64,000 bases of DNA, taken from positions 538,218 to 602,217 of the forward strand of contig NZ_JACHCM010000001.1 in NCBI RefSeq assembly GCF_014200755.1, read 5' to 3'. Origin of the DNA: Rhodanobacter sp. ANJX3. Lineage in GTDB: Bacteria > Pseudomonadota > Gammaproteobacteria > Xanthomonadales > Rhodanobacteraceae. Positions 17,424 to 30,467 of this stretch are shown here, piece after piece; position 1 is the stretch's first letter, and each line of letters starts with the position of its first letter. The notes under the pieces are model-generated. The model did not search any database. It was not told the DNA's origin and saw nothing but the letters and a program-made list of their open reading frames with translations. The translations under genes were made by a program, and so were the position numbers.

Positions 17424-18860
17424 ATGCAGACTTTCTTCTGGCACGACTACGAAACCTCCGGCGCCGACGCGCGGCGCGACCGCCCGCTGCAGTTCGCCGG
17501 TATCCGCACTACGCTGGAACTGGAGATTATCGGCGAGCCCGTGATGTTTTACGGAAGGCCGTCGCGCGAAATGCCGCCGCATCCCGACGCCTGCATGATT
17601 ACCGGCATCACGCCGCAGTTGGCCGAACGCGAGGGCCTGCTGGAAAGCGAGTTTGCCGCCCGCGTACACGAGCAGCTGTCGGCCCCGGGCACCTGCGGCG
17701 TGGGCTACAACTCGCTGCGCTTCGATGACGAGTTCACACGGCAAATGCTGTACCGCAATTTCTACGAGCCGTACGGGCGCGAGTGGGAAAACGGCAACTC
17801 GCGCTGGGACCTGATCGATCTGGTACGCATGTGTCAGGCGCTGCGCCCGGAAGGCATCGTGTGGCCGACGCGGGAGGACGGCTCGCCCAGCTTCAAGCTC
17901 GAGCATCTGGCCACGGCCAACCAGCTCACGCAGGAGCGCGCGCACGACGCGCTGTCCGACGTCTACGCGCTGATCGACCTGGCTCGGCTGATCCGCGTAC
18001 GCCAGCCGCGGCTGTGGGACTGGTACTACGGTCTGCGGCGCAAGCAGAAAGTGTTCGAGATGCTCGACGTGATCGGCATGACACCGGTGGTGCATGTGTC
18101 CTCGCGCTATCCGGCCAGCCGCCATTGCCTCACGGTGATTGCGCCGCTGGCGCCGCATCCCAGCCGCGCGGGCGAAGTGATTGTCTACGATCTCGCCACC
18201 GATCCGACGACGTGGCTGGCGCTCGATGAAGAAGAGATCGCCGATCGCATCTTCACTTCACGTGCCGACTTGCCGGAGGGCATCGAGCGCATTCCACTGC
18301 GCACCGTGCGCGCCAATCACGCGCCCGCGCTGGCGCCGCTGTCCGTACTGCAGGGCATCGATACCAATCGCCTGCAGCTGAATATGGATGCCTGCCTCGC
18401 CCACCGCAGTATGCTGCATGCCGCCGAAGGACTGACCGAAAAGCTGCGCCGCGTGTTCCAGCGCGCGGCCGAGCTGCCGCCGCCGGACGATCCCGAGCTG
18501 GCGCTTTACGGCGGCGGCTTTCTGCCCGATGCCGACAAGAAGCTGCTGGCCCAGGTGCGCGCGACGCCGCCCGAACAACTGGGCGAACGCCACTTTCCCT
18601 TTCGCGACGCGCGCTATGCCGAACTGCTTTTTCGCTATCGCGCGCGCAACTGGCCGCAGACTCTGGACGATGACGAGCGTCAGCGCTGGGATGCGTTCCG
18701 CAAAGCACGATTGACGCGGCATACCCCGCTGACCGGCCTGACGCTGGACGAATACTTCGCCCGTATCGCCGAACTGCGCGCCGATCCGCAGGCGCAGGGC
18801 AAGCTCGGCCTGCTCGACCAGCTGCAGGCGTGGGGAGAGGAGCTTGCTGCAAGCGTCTAG
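17424..18860 (+). CDS. sbcB: Exodeoxyribonuclease I
   Basis: A 478-residue 3'-5' single-strand DNA exonuclease that takes part in recombination and mismatch repair. It starts MQTFFWHDYETSGADARRDR with the DEDD metal residues D8 and E10. It continues GYNSLRFDDEFTR and HDALSDVYALIDLARLI (third and fourth acidic sites and His). The SH3-like and C-terminal ExoI domains follow (HCLTVIAPLAPHP, then LYGGGFLPDADKKLL). E. coli ExoI is 475 residues. The gene is divergent from orn. In-frame ATG codons at 17400-17415 are possible earlier starts. Confidence 0.93.
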   Translation: MQTFFWHDYETSGADARRDRPLQFAGIRTTLELEIIGEPVMFYGRPSREMPPHPDACMITGITPQLAEREGLLESEFAARVHEQLSAPGTCGVGYNSLRFDDEFTRQMLYRNFYEPYGREWENGNSRWDLIDLVRMCQALRPEGIVWPTREDGSPSFKLEHLATANQLTQERAHDALSDVYALIDLARLIRVRQPRLWDWYYGLRRKQKVFEMLDVIGMTPVVHVSSRYPASRHCLTVIAPLAPHPSRAGEVIVYDLATDPTTWLALDEEEIADRIFTSRADLPEGIERIPLRTVRANHAPALAPLSVLQGIDTNRLQLNMDACLAHRSMLHAAEGLTEKLRRVFQRAAELPPPDDPELALYGGGFLPDADKKLLAQVRATPPEQLGERHFPFRDARYAELLFRYRARNWPQTLDDDERQRWDAFRKARLTRHTPLTGLTLDEYFARIAELRADPQAQGKLGLLDQLQAWGEELAASV

Positions 18861-18967
18861 CGCGACCTATTGCCCGGGCCGTTCAACGAGCGCTATCGCG
18901 CCATAAGTACACCGCATACGGCAAACTGTCGGACTATTTTCATCTCACTATCGCCTGACGATCGCGC

Positions 18968-19654
18968 ATGTCCAAAGCCTATTTCACGCCCGCCACCTTT
19001 CGCTTTCTCGCCGCGCTGGACCATCACAACAGCCGCGAGTGGTTTCATGCGCACAAGGACGACTACGAGCGCCACGTGCGCGAACCGTATCTGCAGCTGA
19101 TTACCGACCTGCAGGCGCCGCTGGCGAAGATCAGCACGCACTACCGCGCCGATCCCCGTAAGAACGGCGGCTCGCTGTTCCGCATCTTTCGCGATACGCG
19201 TTTTTCCAACAACAAACTGCCTTACAAATCGTGGCAGGGTGCGCGGTTTTTCCACGAGCGCCGCCACGAGATTCCCGCGCCCTCGTTCTACATGCATATT
19301 CAGCCCGGCGACTGCTTTGCGGGCGGCGGCATGTGGCATCCGGAGTCGGATGCGCTGAAACACATCCGCGAATTCATCGCGGACAACCCGGCGACGTGGA
19401 AGCGTGCCACGCAGAGCAAGGCATTTCGCGAACATCTGACGCTGGGCGGCGAGTCGCTGAGCCGGCCGCCGCGCGGCTACGATCCCACCCACGAACTGAT
19501 CGACGACCTCAAGCGCAAGGACTTCGTCGCCTCGGCACACTTCGACGAAGCGCTGGCCTGCTCCGACGAGCTGCTGCCGTGGCTCGTATCGACGTACAAG
19601 AAAGTATCGCCGTTGGTCGACTATCTCTGCGCCGCGCAGGAGCTGGAGTTCTGA
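18968..19654 (+). CDS. DUF2461 (TIGR02453) family protein
   Basis: A 228-residue cytosolic protein of a widespread uncharacterised family. Signature stretches are FTPATFRFLAALDHHNSREW near the start, FRIFRDTRFSNNKLPYK in the middle and FYMHIQPGDCFAGGGMW after it. No catalytic mechanism is established for the family. The gene follows sbcB in the same direction with 107 bases between them; a functional link is not evident. Full length and intact. Confidence 0.85.
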   Translation: MSKAYFTPATFRFLAALDHHNSREWFHAHKDDYERHVREPYLQLITDLQAPLAKISTHYRADPRKNGGSLFRIFRDTRFSNNKLPYKSWQGARFFHERRHEIPAPSFYMHIQPGDCFAGGGMWHPESDALKHIREFIADNPATWKRATQSKAFREHLTLGGESLSRPPRGYDPTHELIDDLKRKDFVASAHFDEALACSDELLPWLVSTYKKVSPLVDYLCAAQELEF

Positions 19655-19660
19655 TGTGTC

Positions 19661-20968
19661 TCAGCGTTCGTAGAACGCGCGGCGCGTGCTCAACAGATAA
19701 ACCGCCACCGCGATGCCGACCGCAGCCGTGATCGCCACGTAATGTGCCGGCGCCAGCGGGCCGAGTTTCTCCGCCAGCACGCCGATCAGGGGCGGCGTGA
19801 TCGCACCGAAAATCGCGTAGGCGATGTTGTAGGAAAACGAAATGCCGGTGAAGCGGATCGCCGGCGGAAAGGCGGCCACCATGACCGACGGCACCACGCC
19901 GACCACGCCCACGCTGAAGCCGGCGATCGCATACAGCGGCAAAAAATGCGCGCCGCCTGCGGCCAGATCAAGATACAGCGCATACGTGGCCGCCAGCAGG
20001 GCCAGTGAACCGAGCAGCAGCGCCCAGCCGCGGCCGATGCGGTCGACCAGCAGGCCGCCGCCGAGGCAACCGAAGCACAGGCACAGCGCGGCGATGCTGC
20101 TGCCTTCGAAGGCCAGCGTCGGCGCCAGATGAAACTTCACCTGCACCAGAGTCGGTGTCATCAGAATCACCACGACGATGCCGGCTGTCAGCATCCAGGT
20201 CACCAGCACCGACAGCCACACGCCGGCCAGGTGATTGCGCACCACCGTTTTCAGCGGCAGCTCCTGCGCCAGCTGCTTGCGCTCGCGCAATGCCGAAAAC
20301 ACCGGCGTTTCGCTGAGCCAGCGGCGCAGCCATACGGCAATGAAACCGAACACGCCGCCGAGCACGAACGGGATACGCCATGCAAAGGCCAGCACCTGAT
20401 CCGGCGCATAGTGCTTGCTGATCGCCGCGGCCAGCAGCGAGCCGATCAGGATGCCGGCCGTGAGTCCGCAGGTCAGCGCCGCGCAGGCAAAACCGACCCG
20501 GCCGACCGGCGCGTGCTCGGCGACAAACACCCAGGCACCCGGAATCTCGCCGCCGATGGCGATGCCCTGCACGATGCGCAGCAGCAGCAAGAGCAGCGGT
20601 GCCAGCAGACCGAGCTGCGCATAGGTCGGCAGCAGGCCGATCGCCAGCGTCGGCAGCGCCATCAGGAAGACGCTGAGCGTGAACATCTTTTTGCGCCCGG
20701 CCTTGTCGCCGAAATGCGCCATCACAATGCCGCCCAGCGGGCGCGCGAGATACCCCGCGGCAAAGATGCCGTACACCTGCAGCTGCGCCAGCCAGGGCTC
20801 GACGCTGGCCGGGAAGAAAAGCTGGCCCAGCACCTTCGCAAAAAACACGAACACCACGAAGTCGTAGAACTCCAGCGCGCCGCCCAATGCGGAAAGCGTC
20901 AGCGTTCGTGCGTCGTTGCGATCGAGCGGGCGGGCTGTCGATCGCGAGGACTGGGTTTGGAATGGCAT
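19661..20968 (-). CDS. MFS transporter, metabolite:H+ symporter type
   Basis: A 435-residue inner-membrane carrier with 12 predicted helices. The first-half motif GGALEFYDFVVFVFFAKVLG followed by GIFAAGYLARPLGGIVMAHF and DKAGRKKMF is typical of the metabolite:H+ symporter group (ProP, KgtP, ShiA type). Motif LSETPVF follows the sixth helix region. The substrate may be an organic acid, betaine or a similar small molecule; the sequence does not decide. The chosen ATG 20968 avoids a non-hydrophobic 51-residue extension. It is convergent with the DUF2461 gene (6 bases apart) and divergent from the DUF1302 gene. Confidence 0.83.
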   Translation of the reverse strand: MPFQTQSSRSTARPLDRNDARTLTLSALGGALEFYDFVVFVFFAKVLGQLFFPASVEPWLAQLQVYGIFAAGYLARPLGGIVMAHFGDKAGRKKMFTLSVFLMALPTLAIGLLPTYAQLGLLAPLLLLLLRIVQGIAIGGEIPGAWVFVAEHAPVGRVGFACAALTCGLTAGILIGSLLAAAISKHYAPDQVLAFAWRIPFVLGGVFGFIAVWLRRWLSETPVFSALRERKQLAQELPLKTVVRNHLAGVWLSVLVTWMLTAGIVVVILMTPTLVQVKFHLAPTLAFEGSSIAALCLCFGCLGGGLLVDRIGRGWALLLGSLALLAATYALYLDLAAGGAHFLPLYAIAGFSVGVVGVVPSVMVAAFPPAIRFTGISFSYNIAYAIFGAITPPLIGVLAEKLGPLAPAHYVAITAAVGIAVAVYLLSTRRAFYER

Positions 20969-21145
20969 CGAGGACTCGACTGGTTGTTTACGTGGGCGTC
21001 GGACGGCGAACATACACCAATATTTCAGCCTTGAAAGCGGTTTCACGCTCCTATCGGCGAGTTCTTGCAGCCACCCGAAAACCCAATAGATGCCATGACA
21101 ACAAAGTGCTATAAACCGCACTTACTTGAGCAACGAGCCCATGTC

Positions 21146-23029
21146 ATGCACCACTCACGGAAGAATTTCATACGCCGTACCGCCCTGTCATCCGTTGTTT
21201 TGCTCGCCTGCGTAGTTCCGCTGCACGCCGAGGATTTCACGCTCGCCAATGGCGACATCATCGGCGAATGGAAAACCCGGCTGGTGGCCGGGGCGGCCAT
21301 GCGCACCAGCAATCCGTCCAGGCATCTGGTCGGCAAGGGCTTCGAATCCAATGGCAGGCCCAAGGGGGGCGACGGCGCGGACACCGCCGACGACGGCAAC
21401 CTCAATTACGGCAAGGGCGACGTCTACTCCAACCTCTACAAGATCGTCAGCGGCGTCGATCTGAAATACGGCAATCTCGGCATCGACGTGAGCGCACGCG
21501 CCTGGTACGACGCCGCGCTGGAAAACCGCGACGTGCCGCAGGGCAATACGCCCAATGGCTTTACGCCGAACCGCCCGCTCAGCGATCGCGGCTTCGATCA
21601 CAGCAACCAGTTTTCCGGCTTCATGTTTCTCAACGCCTATGTCTACGATCACTTCGACATGGGCGACAGCACGAGCCTCGACGTGCGCGCAGGCAAGCAG
21701 AGCATCAAGTGGGGCGAGGATCTGTTCGTCCAGAACATCAACCAGATCAATCCCACCGACTACACCACCCTGCACCGCCCCGGTACCGATCCGTCCACCG
21801 AGGCGCAGCTGCCGGTGGAGATGCTGTGGGGCAAGCTGACGTTCGACGGCCCGCTGAGTGTGGAAGGGTTTTACCAGTGGAAGTGGCGGCCGAACGAGTA
21901 CGACCCTTGCGGTACGTTTTTCTCCGGCAGCGATCTTGGCATCGACCGCGGTTGTGCCGGCATCGAAAGCAATGCCTACTATCCGCTCAATGCGTACTCG
22001 AAAGGCGCCGGTCAGTGGCTGAGCGACGGCTACCAGAATGCGGTGGGCGGCATTCTTCCGCGCGGCAACGATCTGCATGGCAGCAACAGCGGGCAGTTCG
22101 GCCTATTGCTGCACTACAAGGCCGAAAGCATCGGTACCGATTTCGGCCTTTACTACATGCGCCTGAACTCGCGTGCGCCGTATCTGGACGCCACCACGAT
22201 CAATCCGGCGATCGAGAACAAAAGCCTGATTCCCACGCTCGAAGCCGCCGGCGTACCGGCCGCCGATGCCGCGCTGTCGCAGCGCCTGTCCGGCATCACC
22301 GACTACTGGGCGTTTCCGAATGGGATCCATATCGCCGGCCTCTCGGCATCGACGCATATCAGTGGCTGGAAAGTTGCGGCGGAAGTCTCCTACACCGCCG
22401 ATCAACCGGTACAGATCAACACCGCCGACATGTTCGCGGCACTGACCCGCGACGGTGGCCCGATCGGCAACCGCATGGCGCTGCTGCTGCCCGGCGACAC
22501 CTTGCAGGGCTACGACCGCTTCGACAAGACGCAGGGGCAGATCAACGCGACGCGATTGTTCAACGACATCTGGGGCGCCGACACCGCCACGATCGGCGGC
22601 GAAGCGGTCTGGAGTCACGTGAATCTGCCGCCGCTGTCGCAAGCGCGCTACGGCCGCGGCTTTGCCTGGGGATTCTCGCCACAGTACAGCGACGGCAGCT
22701 GCTCGCCGGTGCAGAACCAGCAGGGCTGCGTGAGCCAGGGTTACTACACGCGCCAGGCCTGGGGTTATCGGCTGAAAGGCCAGCTCAACTATTCGCTGCC
22801 CGGCCGCTGGACACTGTCGCCCTCGCTGTCGTGGGGTCAGGACGTGCACGGTTTCTCGGTCGACAACCAGCTGGTGCAGGGCCGCAAGCCGTACACCATC
22901 AGCCTGGCTGCGCAATACGCCAAGCGCTACTTCGCCACGCTGAGCTATACCAACTGGGTCGACAATGCGCCCTACGATCTGCTGAAGGATCACGACTTTC
23001 TCAGCTTCGCCATCGGCGCGAATTTCTAG
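21146..23029 (+). CDS. DUF1302 family outer-membrane protein
   Basis: A 627-residue exported protein. The signal peptide covers about 1-28 (RRTALSSVVLLACVVPLHAED), followed by a beta-rich sequence of aromatic-ended strands and a terminal F, as in outer-membrane barrels. The family stretches VRAGKQSIKWGEDLFVQNIN and LPVEMLWGKLTFDGPLSVEGFYQ are characteristic of DUF1302. Members often pair with DUF1329 proteins and RND-like exporters in hydrophobic-compound metabolism; no such partners are here. An in-frame ATG at 21095 would precede the signal peptide and is less likely. Confidence 0.85.
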   Translation: MHHSRKNFIRRTALSSVVLLACVVPLHAEDFTLANGDIIGEWKTRLVAGAAMRTSNPSRHLVGKGFESNGRPKGGDGADTADDGNLNYGKGDVYSNLYKIVSGVDLKYGNLGIDVSARAWYDAALENRDVPQGNTPNGFTPNRPLSDRGFDHSNQFSGFMFLNAYVYDHFDMGDSTSLDVRAGKQSIKWGEDLFVQNINQINPTDYTTLHRPGTDPSTEAQLPVEMLWGKLTFDGPLSVEGFYQWKWRPNEYDPCGTFFSGSDLGIDRGCAGIESNAYYPLNAYSKGAGQWLSDGYQNAVGGILPRGNDLHGSNSGQFGLLLHYKAESIGTDFGLYYMRLNSRAPYLDATTINPAIENKSLIPTLEAAGVPAADAALSQRLSGITDYWAFPNGIHIAGLSASTHISGWKVAAEVSYTADQPVQINTADMFAALTRDGGPIGNRMALLLPGDTLQGYDRFDKTQGQINATRLFNDIWGADTATIGGEAVWSHVNLPPLSQARYGRGFAWGFSPQYSDGSCSPVQNQQGCVSQGYYTRQAWGYRLKGQLNYSLPGRWTLSPSLSWGQDVHGFSVDNQLVQGRKPYTISLAAQYAKRYFATLSYTNWVDNAPYDLLKDHDFLSFAIGANF

Positions 23030-23038
23030 CCCGGCGAT

Positions 23039-23452
23039 TCAGCCCGCTTCGTAGAGCTCAATCGGCAAATCGTCCGGGTCGGCGAAGAAGGTAAAACGCC
23101 GGCCCGTGTATTCATCGAGGCGAACCGGCTCGCAGGTCACGCCACGCTGCAACAGCGTGGCGATCGATGCATCGATATCGTCGACGACGAAGGCCAGGTG
23201 CCGCAGGCCTTGAGCCTCCGGCCGCGATGGCCGCGGCGGCGGTTCGGGGAAAGAAAACAGCTCGATCTGCACGCCGTCGCTCAGCGCGAGATCGCACTTC
23301 CAAGACTGCCGCGCCTCGCGATACACCTCGCGCACGATCGAAAGCCCCAGCGTCTCGCTATAGAACGCGCGCGATCGCTGATAGTTCGAACAGATGATGG
23401 CGACATGGTGAATCGAGGTCAGTAGTGACACAGCGTTGGACTTGGACGTCAT
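23039..23452 (-). CDS. VOC (glyoxalase-like) family protein, GloA2/YaeR type
   Basis: A 137-residue single-domain protein of the vicinal oxygen chelate fold. It begins IHHVAIICSNYQRSRAFYSETLG with the metal His, and ends RFTFFADPDDLPIELYEAG with the metal Glu. The internal motif LRHLAFVVDDIDA supplies the second metal His. The YaeR/SMU.1112c-like members have no proven reaction; lactoylglutathione lyase activity should not be assumed. It lies 6 bases past epmA on the same strand, so co-transcription with ligA-epmA is likely. Confidence 0.85.
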   Translation of the reverse strand: MTSKSNAVSLLTSIHHVAIICSNYQRSRAFYSETLGLSIVREVYREARQSWKCDLALSDGVQIELFSFPEPPPRPSRPEAQGLRHLAFVVDDIDASIATLLQRGVTCEPVRLDEYTGRRFTFFADPDDLPIELYEAG

Positions 23453-23458
23453 CGCCGC

Positions 23459-26844
<3,386 letters not shown>

Positions 26845-26981
26845 TTAACGACACCGCGGGCTTTCGGATGACCGGCACACGCTCGAAGCCGCACGACACA
26901 GCGGCGCAGCTAAAGCCGAGCTGACTTCTGAAAGATCTTTCACGAGGAACAAGCTGCCATAGCAGCTATCATGCAAGGGTT

Positions 26982-28460
26982 ATGTCCCTCGATGCCGCCA
27001 CTGCAGAGACACGTGCTGCCGTCGCCACGGTCGCCGAGCCCGCCTCGGTTTCGCAGGTGGTGCAGGAGATATCCACGCGCGAGCGCTATCGTGGGCTGCT
27101 GTGGCTGGTGGCCGCCGCGTTTTTCATGCAGTCGCTGGATTCCACCGTGGTCAACACCGCGGTGCCGGCGATGGCGAACGCGCTGAGCGTCACGCCGCTG
27201 GGCATGCGGACCGCGCTGACCAGCTACGTGCTGACGCTCGCCATTCTGATTCCGGCCAGTCCCTGGCTGTGCGACCGGTTGGGCACGCGCAGGGTGTTCG
27301 GTCTGGCCATCATCGTGTTCGGCACCGGCTCGCTGCTGTGCGGTCTGGCGCAGACGCTGCCCGAGCTGGTCGCTGCGCGCGTGCTGCAAGGTATCGGCGG
27401 CGCCTCGCTGATGCCGGTGGGCCGCTATGTTCTGGTGCGCAGCATCGAGAAGCGCGAGTTCGTCCGCGCCATGAGTACGGTGGCGACCTTCGGCCTGCTC
27501 GGCTCGGTGCTCGGCCCGCTGCTCGGTGGGGCGCTGGTGGAGTTCACTTCATGGCGGCTGATCTTTCTGATCAACGTGCCGGTAGCGATTGCCGGGGTGT
27601 GGATGAATCGGCGCGACATGCCGGACTACCGACTCGATCAAGCCAATCGCTTCGACCTCACCGGCTTTCTGATGTTTGCCGCCGCCTCAGCCCTGCTGCT
27701 CACCGCCTCGGAACTGGCCGGCAGCACGCCGGTGCCGTGGAGTTCTATCGGCCTGTGCACGCTGCTCGCGCTGCTGCTGGGTGCGGTTTACGTGTGGCAC
27801 AGCCGACGCACCGAATTTCCGGTCGCCGACCTCACCCTGCTGCGCGTGCGCAGTGTCTGGGTGGCGCTCGCGGGCGGCCTGTTTACCCGGCTCGGCATCT
27901 CCGGCATGTTTCTGCTGCTGGTGCTGTTTCTGCAGGTCGGCTGCGGCTGGTCGCCGCTGATGGCCGGCCTGATGATGGTGCCACAGGCGCTCGGTTCGAT
28001 CAGTGCTAAGTGGGCCATCAACCGCACCCTGATCTATCTGGGCTATCGCCGCCTGCTGTTCGGCAACACGCTGATCGCCTCGGTGCTGATGGCGATGTTC
28101 GCGCTGCTCGGGCCGACCACGCCGATGTGGGCCACGGCGCTGCTGGTCTTCGTCTACGGCGCCTGCACCGGCATGCAGTACACAGCGATGAACACACTGA
28201 TCTACAACGATCTCGATATCAAATATGCCTCGATGGCGTCGTCGATGGCCTCGACCGCGCAGTACCTGGCAATGAGTTTCGGCATCGCCCTGGCCACGCT
28301 GCTGATGGAAGCGCTGCTGCAAGGCCATGCGCATGAGCAATACATCGTCGCCTTCCGCTGGACGGTGGTCTTGCTCGGTGGCATCACCGCGATCGCCAGC
28401 CGTATCTTCAGCCGGCTGCCGAAGGATAGACCACTGGCCAGCGCCGCCGCGGCGCGCTGA
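26982..28460 (+). CDS. MFS drug transporter, DHA2 (14-helix) family, MdtD-like
   Basis: A 492-residue inner-membrane carrier. Motif D1 of 14-helix exporters is present (FMQSLDSTVVNTAVPAMANA), as is motif A (LCDRLGTRRVF) and motif C (GLLGSVLGPLLGGALVEF). The spacing of hydrophobic segments fits 14 helices. It probably exports cationic or hydrophobic drugs by proton antiport; the substrate is unknown. It is divergent from ligA and stands alone, without an adaptor or adjacent regulator gene. Confidence 0.87.
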   Translation: MSLDAATAETRAAVATVAEPASVSQVVQEISTRERYRGLLWLVAAAFFMQSLDSTVVNTAVPAMANALSVTPLGMRTALTSYVLTLAILIPASPWLCDRLGTRRVFGLAIIVFGTGSLLCGLAQTLPELVAARVLQGIGGASLMPVGRYVLVRSIEKREFVRAMSTVATFGLLGSVLGPLLGGALVEFTSWRLIFLINVPVAIAGVWMNRRDMPDYRLDQANRFDLTGFLMFAAASALLLTASELAGSTPVPWSSIGLCTLLALLLGAVYVWHSRRTEFPVADLTLLRVRSVWVALAGGLFTRLGISGMFLLLVLFLQVGCGWSPLMAGLMMVPQALGSISAKWAINRTLIYLGYRRLLFGNTLIASVLMAMFALLGPTTPMWATALLVFVYGACTGMQYTAMNTLIYNDLDIKYASMASSMASTAQYLAMSFGIALATLLMEALLQGHAHEQYIVAFRWTVVLLGGITAIASRIFSRLPKDRPLASAAAAR

Positions 28461-28554
28461 TCTGCGCGCCGATCGATCGGGGCACGCGCTGCGGCAACCG
28501 TCGCGCGACTGTCGATGTAGCATGGCGCTTTCGAAGACCGCTTGAGCGCACCGA

Positions 28555-29769
28555 ATGCAGCACGCGAGCGACATCCTGTTTACGCTGTTTGTGGTGTTTA
28601 TCGCCGCCCAGCTGGGTGGTGAAATCGCGCAGCGGCTGAAGCTGCCCGGCGTCGTCGGCGAGATCGCCGCCGGCTGCGTGATAGGCCCTTCTCTGCTCGG
28701 CCTTATCGCCACGGACCAGATCGCCATCGGCACGCCGCTGGACGTGCTGGCCGAGATCGGCGTGGTGCTGCTGCTGTTTTCCGTCGGCCTGGAAACGCGA
28801 CTGGAGGATTTGAAAAAGGTCGGAAAGGTGGCGTTTCTCGTCGGCGTGCTGGGCGTTGCCGTACCCTTCGCCATGGGCAGCCTGTGGGCACACGGCAGCG
28901 GCTTCGGCTGGGACAAGTCCCTGTTCGTGGCAGCCGCTTTTGTGGCGACCTCGGCCGGCATCACCGCGCGCGTACTGCAGGAGTTACATGCGCTGCAGCG
29001 AATCGAGAGCAAGGTGATTCTCGGCGCCGCCGTGATCGACGACATCCTCGCGATGCTGCTTCTGGGAGTGGTCGTCTCGCTGCAGGGCGGCGGCGGTTTC
29101 GACCCCAGCCATCTGCTGGCGGTGCTGGTGGGCGCCGTCGGATTTATAGCGGTAATCGGCTGGGGCGGCACGCGCGTCATGCGCTGGAATTCCGACTGGC
29201 TGGAAAAGCCGCGCGATCCGCATTCGCCGCTGATGATCGTGCTGGCGATGTGCCTGGGCCTGGCCTATCTCTCCACGCTGTTCGGGCTGGCCGCGATCAT
29301 CGGCGCCTTCCTGGCCGGCATGATCGCGTCGGAAACGCAGCAGCGGCATACGCTGGAAAAACAAATGATGCCGTTGCTCGCCCTGCTCACACCGTTCTTT
29401 TTTGTCGTGACCGGCAGCAAGATCGACCTGCATGAACTGGCCAGCGCCGACGCGTTGATCATGCTGGCAATCGCCACCGTCATCGCCATCGTCTCCAAGC
29501 TGATCGGCGGCTGGCTAGGCTCGCTGTCGCTGGGCCGGCGCAGCGCCACGATTATCGGGTTCGGCATGGTGCCGCGTGGCGAGGTCGGCGTAGTGATTGC
29601 CAGCCTTGGCCTGGCGGCGGGCATCTTCAACAATCGCATGTACGCCATCATCGTGGCGATGTCGCTGCTCACTGCGATGGTGACGCCGCCGGTGCTGGCG
29701 TGGCTGCTGAGGCGCACCGGCAACAGCGGCGACGACTTGCCGCAGACAAATGCCAACGCCGCTCCATGA
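28555..29769 (+). CDS. Cation:proton antiporter, CPA2 family
   Basis: A 404-residue membrane protein with about 12 helices. It shows the CPA2 features LKLPGVVGEIAAGCVIGPSL near the start, FVATSAGITARVL and AAVIDDILAMLLL (the ND/DD-like ion-binding helix, here with two Asp), and GMVPRGEVGVVIA near the end. It resembles Na+/H+ antiporters of the NapA/GerN type. It lacks the C-terminal TrkA-N domain of KefB/KefC. The stop codon lies inside a short tandem repeat. Confidence 0.86.
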   Translation: MQHASDILFTLFVVFIAAQLGGEIAQRLKLPGVVGEIAAGCVIGPSLLGLIATDQIAIGTPLDVLAEIGVVLLLFSVGLETRLEDLKKVGKVAFLVGVLGVAVPFAMGSLWAHGSGFGWDKSLFVAAAFVATSAGITARVLQELHALQRIESKVILGAAVIDDILAMLLLGVVVSLQGGGGFDPSHLLAVLVGAVGFIAVIGWGGTRVMRWNSDWLEKPRDPHSPLMIVLAMCLGLAYLSTLFGLAAIIGAFLAGMIASETQQRHTLEKQMMPLLALLTPFFFVVTGSKIDLHELASADALIMLAIATVIAIVSKLIGGWLGSLSLGRRSATIIGFGMVPRGEVGVVIASLGLAAGIFNNRMYAIIVAMSLLTAMVTPPVLAWLLRRTGNSGDDLPQTNANAAP

Positions 29770-29784
29770 CATGACATGACATGA
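29765..29784. repeat. Pentanucleotide tandem repeat (CATGA, four units)
   Basis: Four CATGA units run across the stop codon of the antiporter gene. The stop lies in the first unit, so changes in repeat number would not alter the antiporter but would change spacing to the next gene. Confidence 0.8.
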
Positions 29785-29894
29785 CGAAAGACGGTTCAAG
29801 GAAAATTCGGCGGATTGACGGGGGCGATTCAGCTGAGCTGATTAGACTGATGGTGCTGCAACACAACCGTGTCTTCTCCACTTCGGGACTACTC

Positions 29895-30359
29895 ATGAAC
29901 ATCAAGCCGCTGTTTTCCCTCTCCCTCGCTATGGCTTTGAGCTTCGGCGGCATCGGCGCGGCAAGCGCCAGCCCGGATGCCAGCGGCGTACTGGTACGCC
30001 AGGACGGCATCTATCTGCGCTGCGACCAGTGCGGCACGGTGCAGAGCGTGGAGCGCAACATCACCCAGGGCAGCAACCACGGCGTGGCCGGCGCCATTAT
30101 CGGCGCGGTAGCCGGTGGCGTACTGGGCAACCAGATCGGCAAAGGCAATGGTCGCAAGATCGCCACCGTCGGCGGCGCGGTCGGTGGCGGCTTTGCCGGT
30201 AACGCCATTGGCAAGGGCGGCAGCAGCGAAAGCTATCTCGTGCGCATGCGCATGGGCGACGGCAGCTACAACAATGTGCAGGTGAAGGACGCCAGCGGCA
30301 TCCGCGCCGGCGATATCGTGCAGCTCGATCAGAACGGCAACATCACGCGCATCCGCTGA
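29895..30359 (+). CDS. Glycine-zipper envelope protein (17-kDa antigen/SlyB-like)
   Basis: A 154-residue exported protein. The signal peptide covers about 1-25 with cleavage at SAS-SP; there is no lipobox Cys. A CDQCG pair follows at about 50. The central Gly-zipper (GAIIGAVAGGVLGNQIGKGN, then GGAVGGGFAGNAIGKGG) forms two close-packed helices, as in the Gly-zipper_2TM family. The C-terminal part is a beta-rich domain with VKDASGIRAGDIVQL. It may act in the outer membrane as a stability or porin-like component. The function is inferred from the family only. Confidence 0.8.
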   Translation: MNIKPLFSLSLAMALSFGGIGAASASPDASGVLVRQDGIYLRCDQCGTVQSVERNITQGSNHGVAGAIIGAVAGGVLGNQIGKGNGRKIATVGGAVGGGFAGNAIGKGGSSESYLVRMRMGDGSYNNVQVKDASGIRAGDIVQLDQNGNITRIR

Positions 30360-30393
30360 AACAGCCGTACGGCGACTTCCTTGAATCAGCCTC

Positions 30394-30426
30394 ATAAAAA
30401 ACGCCCCAGTTAGGGGCGTTTTTCTT
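30394..30426. terminator. Bidirectional intrinsic terminator
   Basis: The stem AACGCCCC / GGGGCGTT has an A-run on its left and a T-run on its right. It ends the glycine-zipper gene on the plus strand and the small gene at 30468 on the minus strand. Confidence 0.88.
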
Positions 30427-30467
30427 GCGCAAGTCGAGTGCACATTGCCCACCTAAAGAAACGTAAC

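Noticed and set aside
16037..17728. 563-codon plus-strand frame across folP and orn
   Set aside because: It spans two well-supported minus-strand genes and shows no recognisable motif; a shadow frame.
21268..23094. 608-codon alternative frame within the DUF1302 gene
   Set aside because: Arg- and Gln-rich frame-shifted reading of a gene with a clear signal peptide and family motifs in the other frame.
27687..29180. 497-codon minus-strand frame across the MFS and antiporter genes
   Set aside because: It runs antisense through the ends of two membrane-protein genes and has low-complexity composition.
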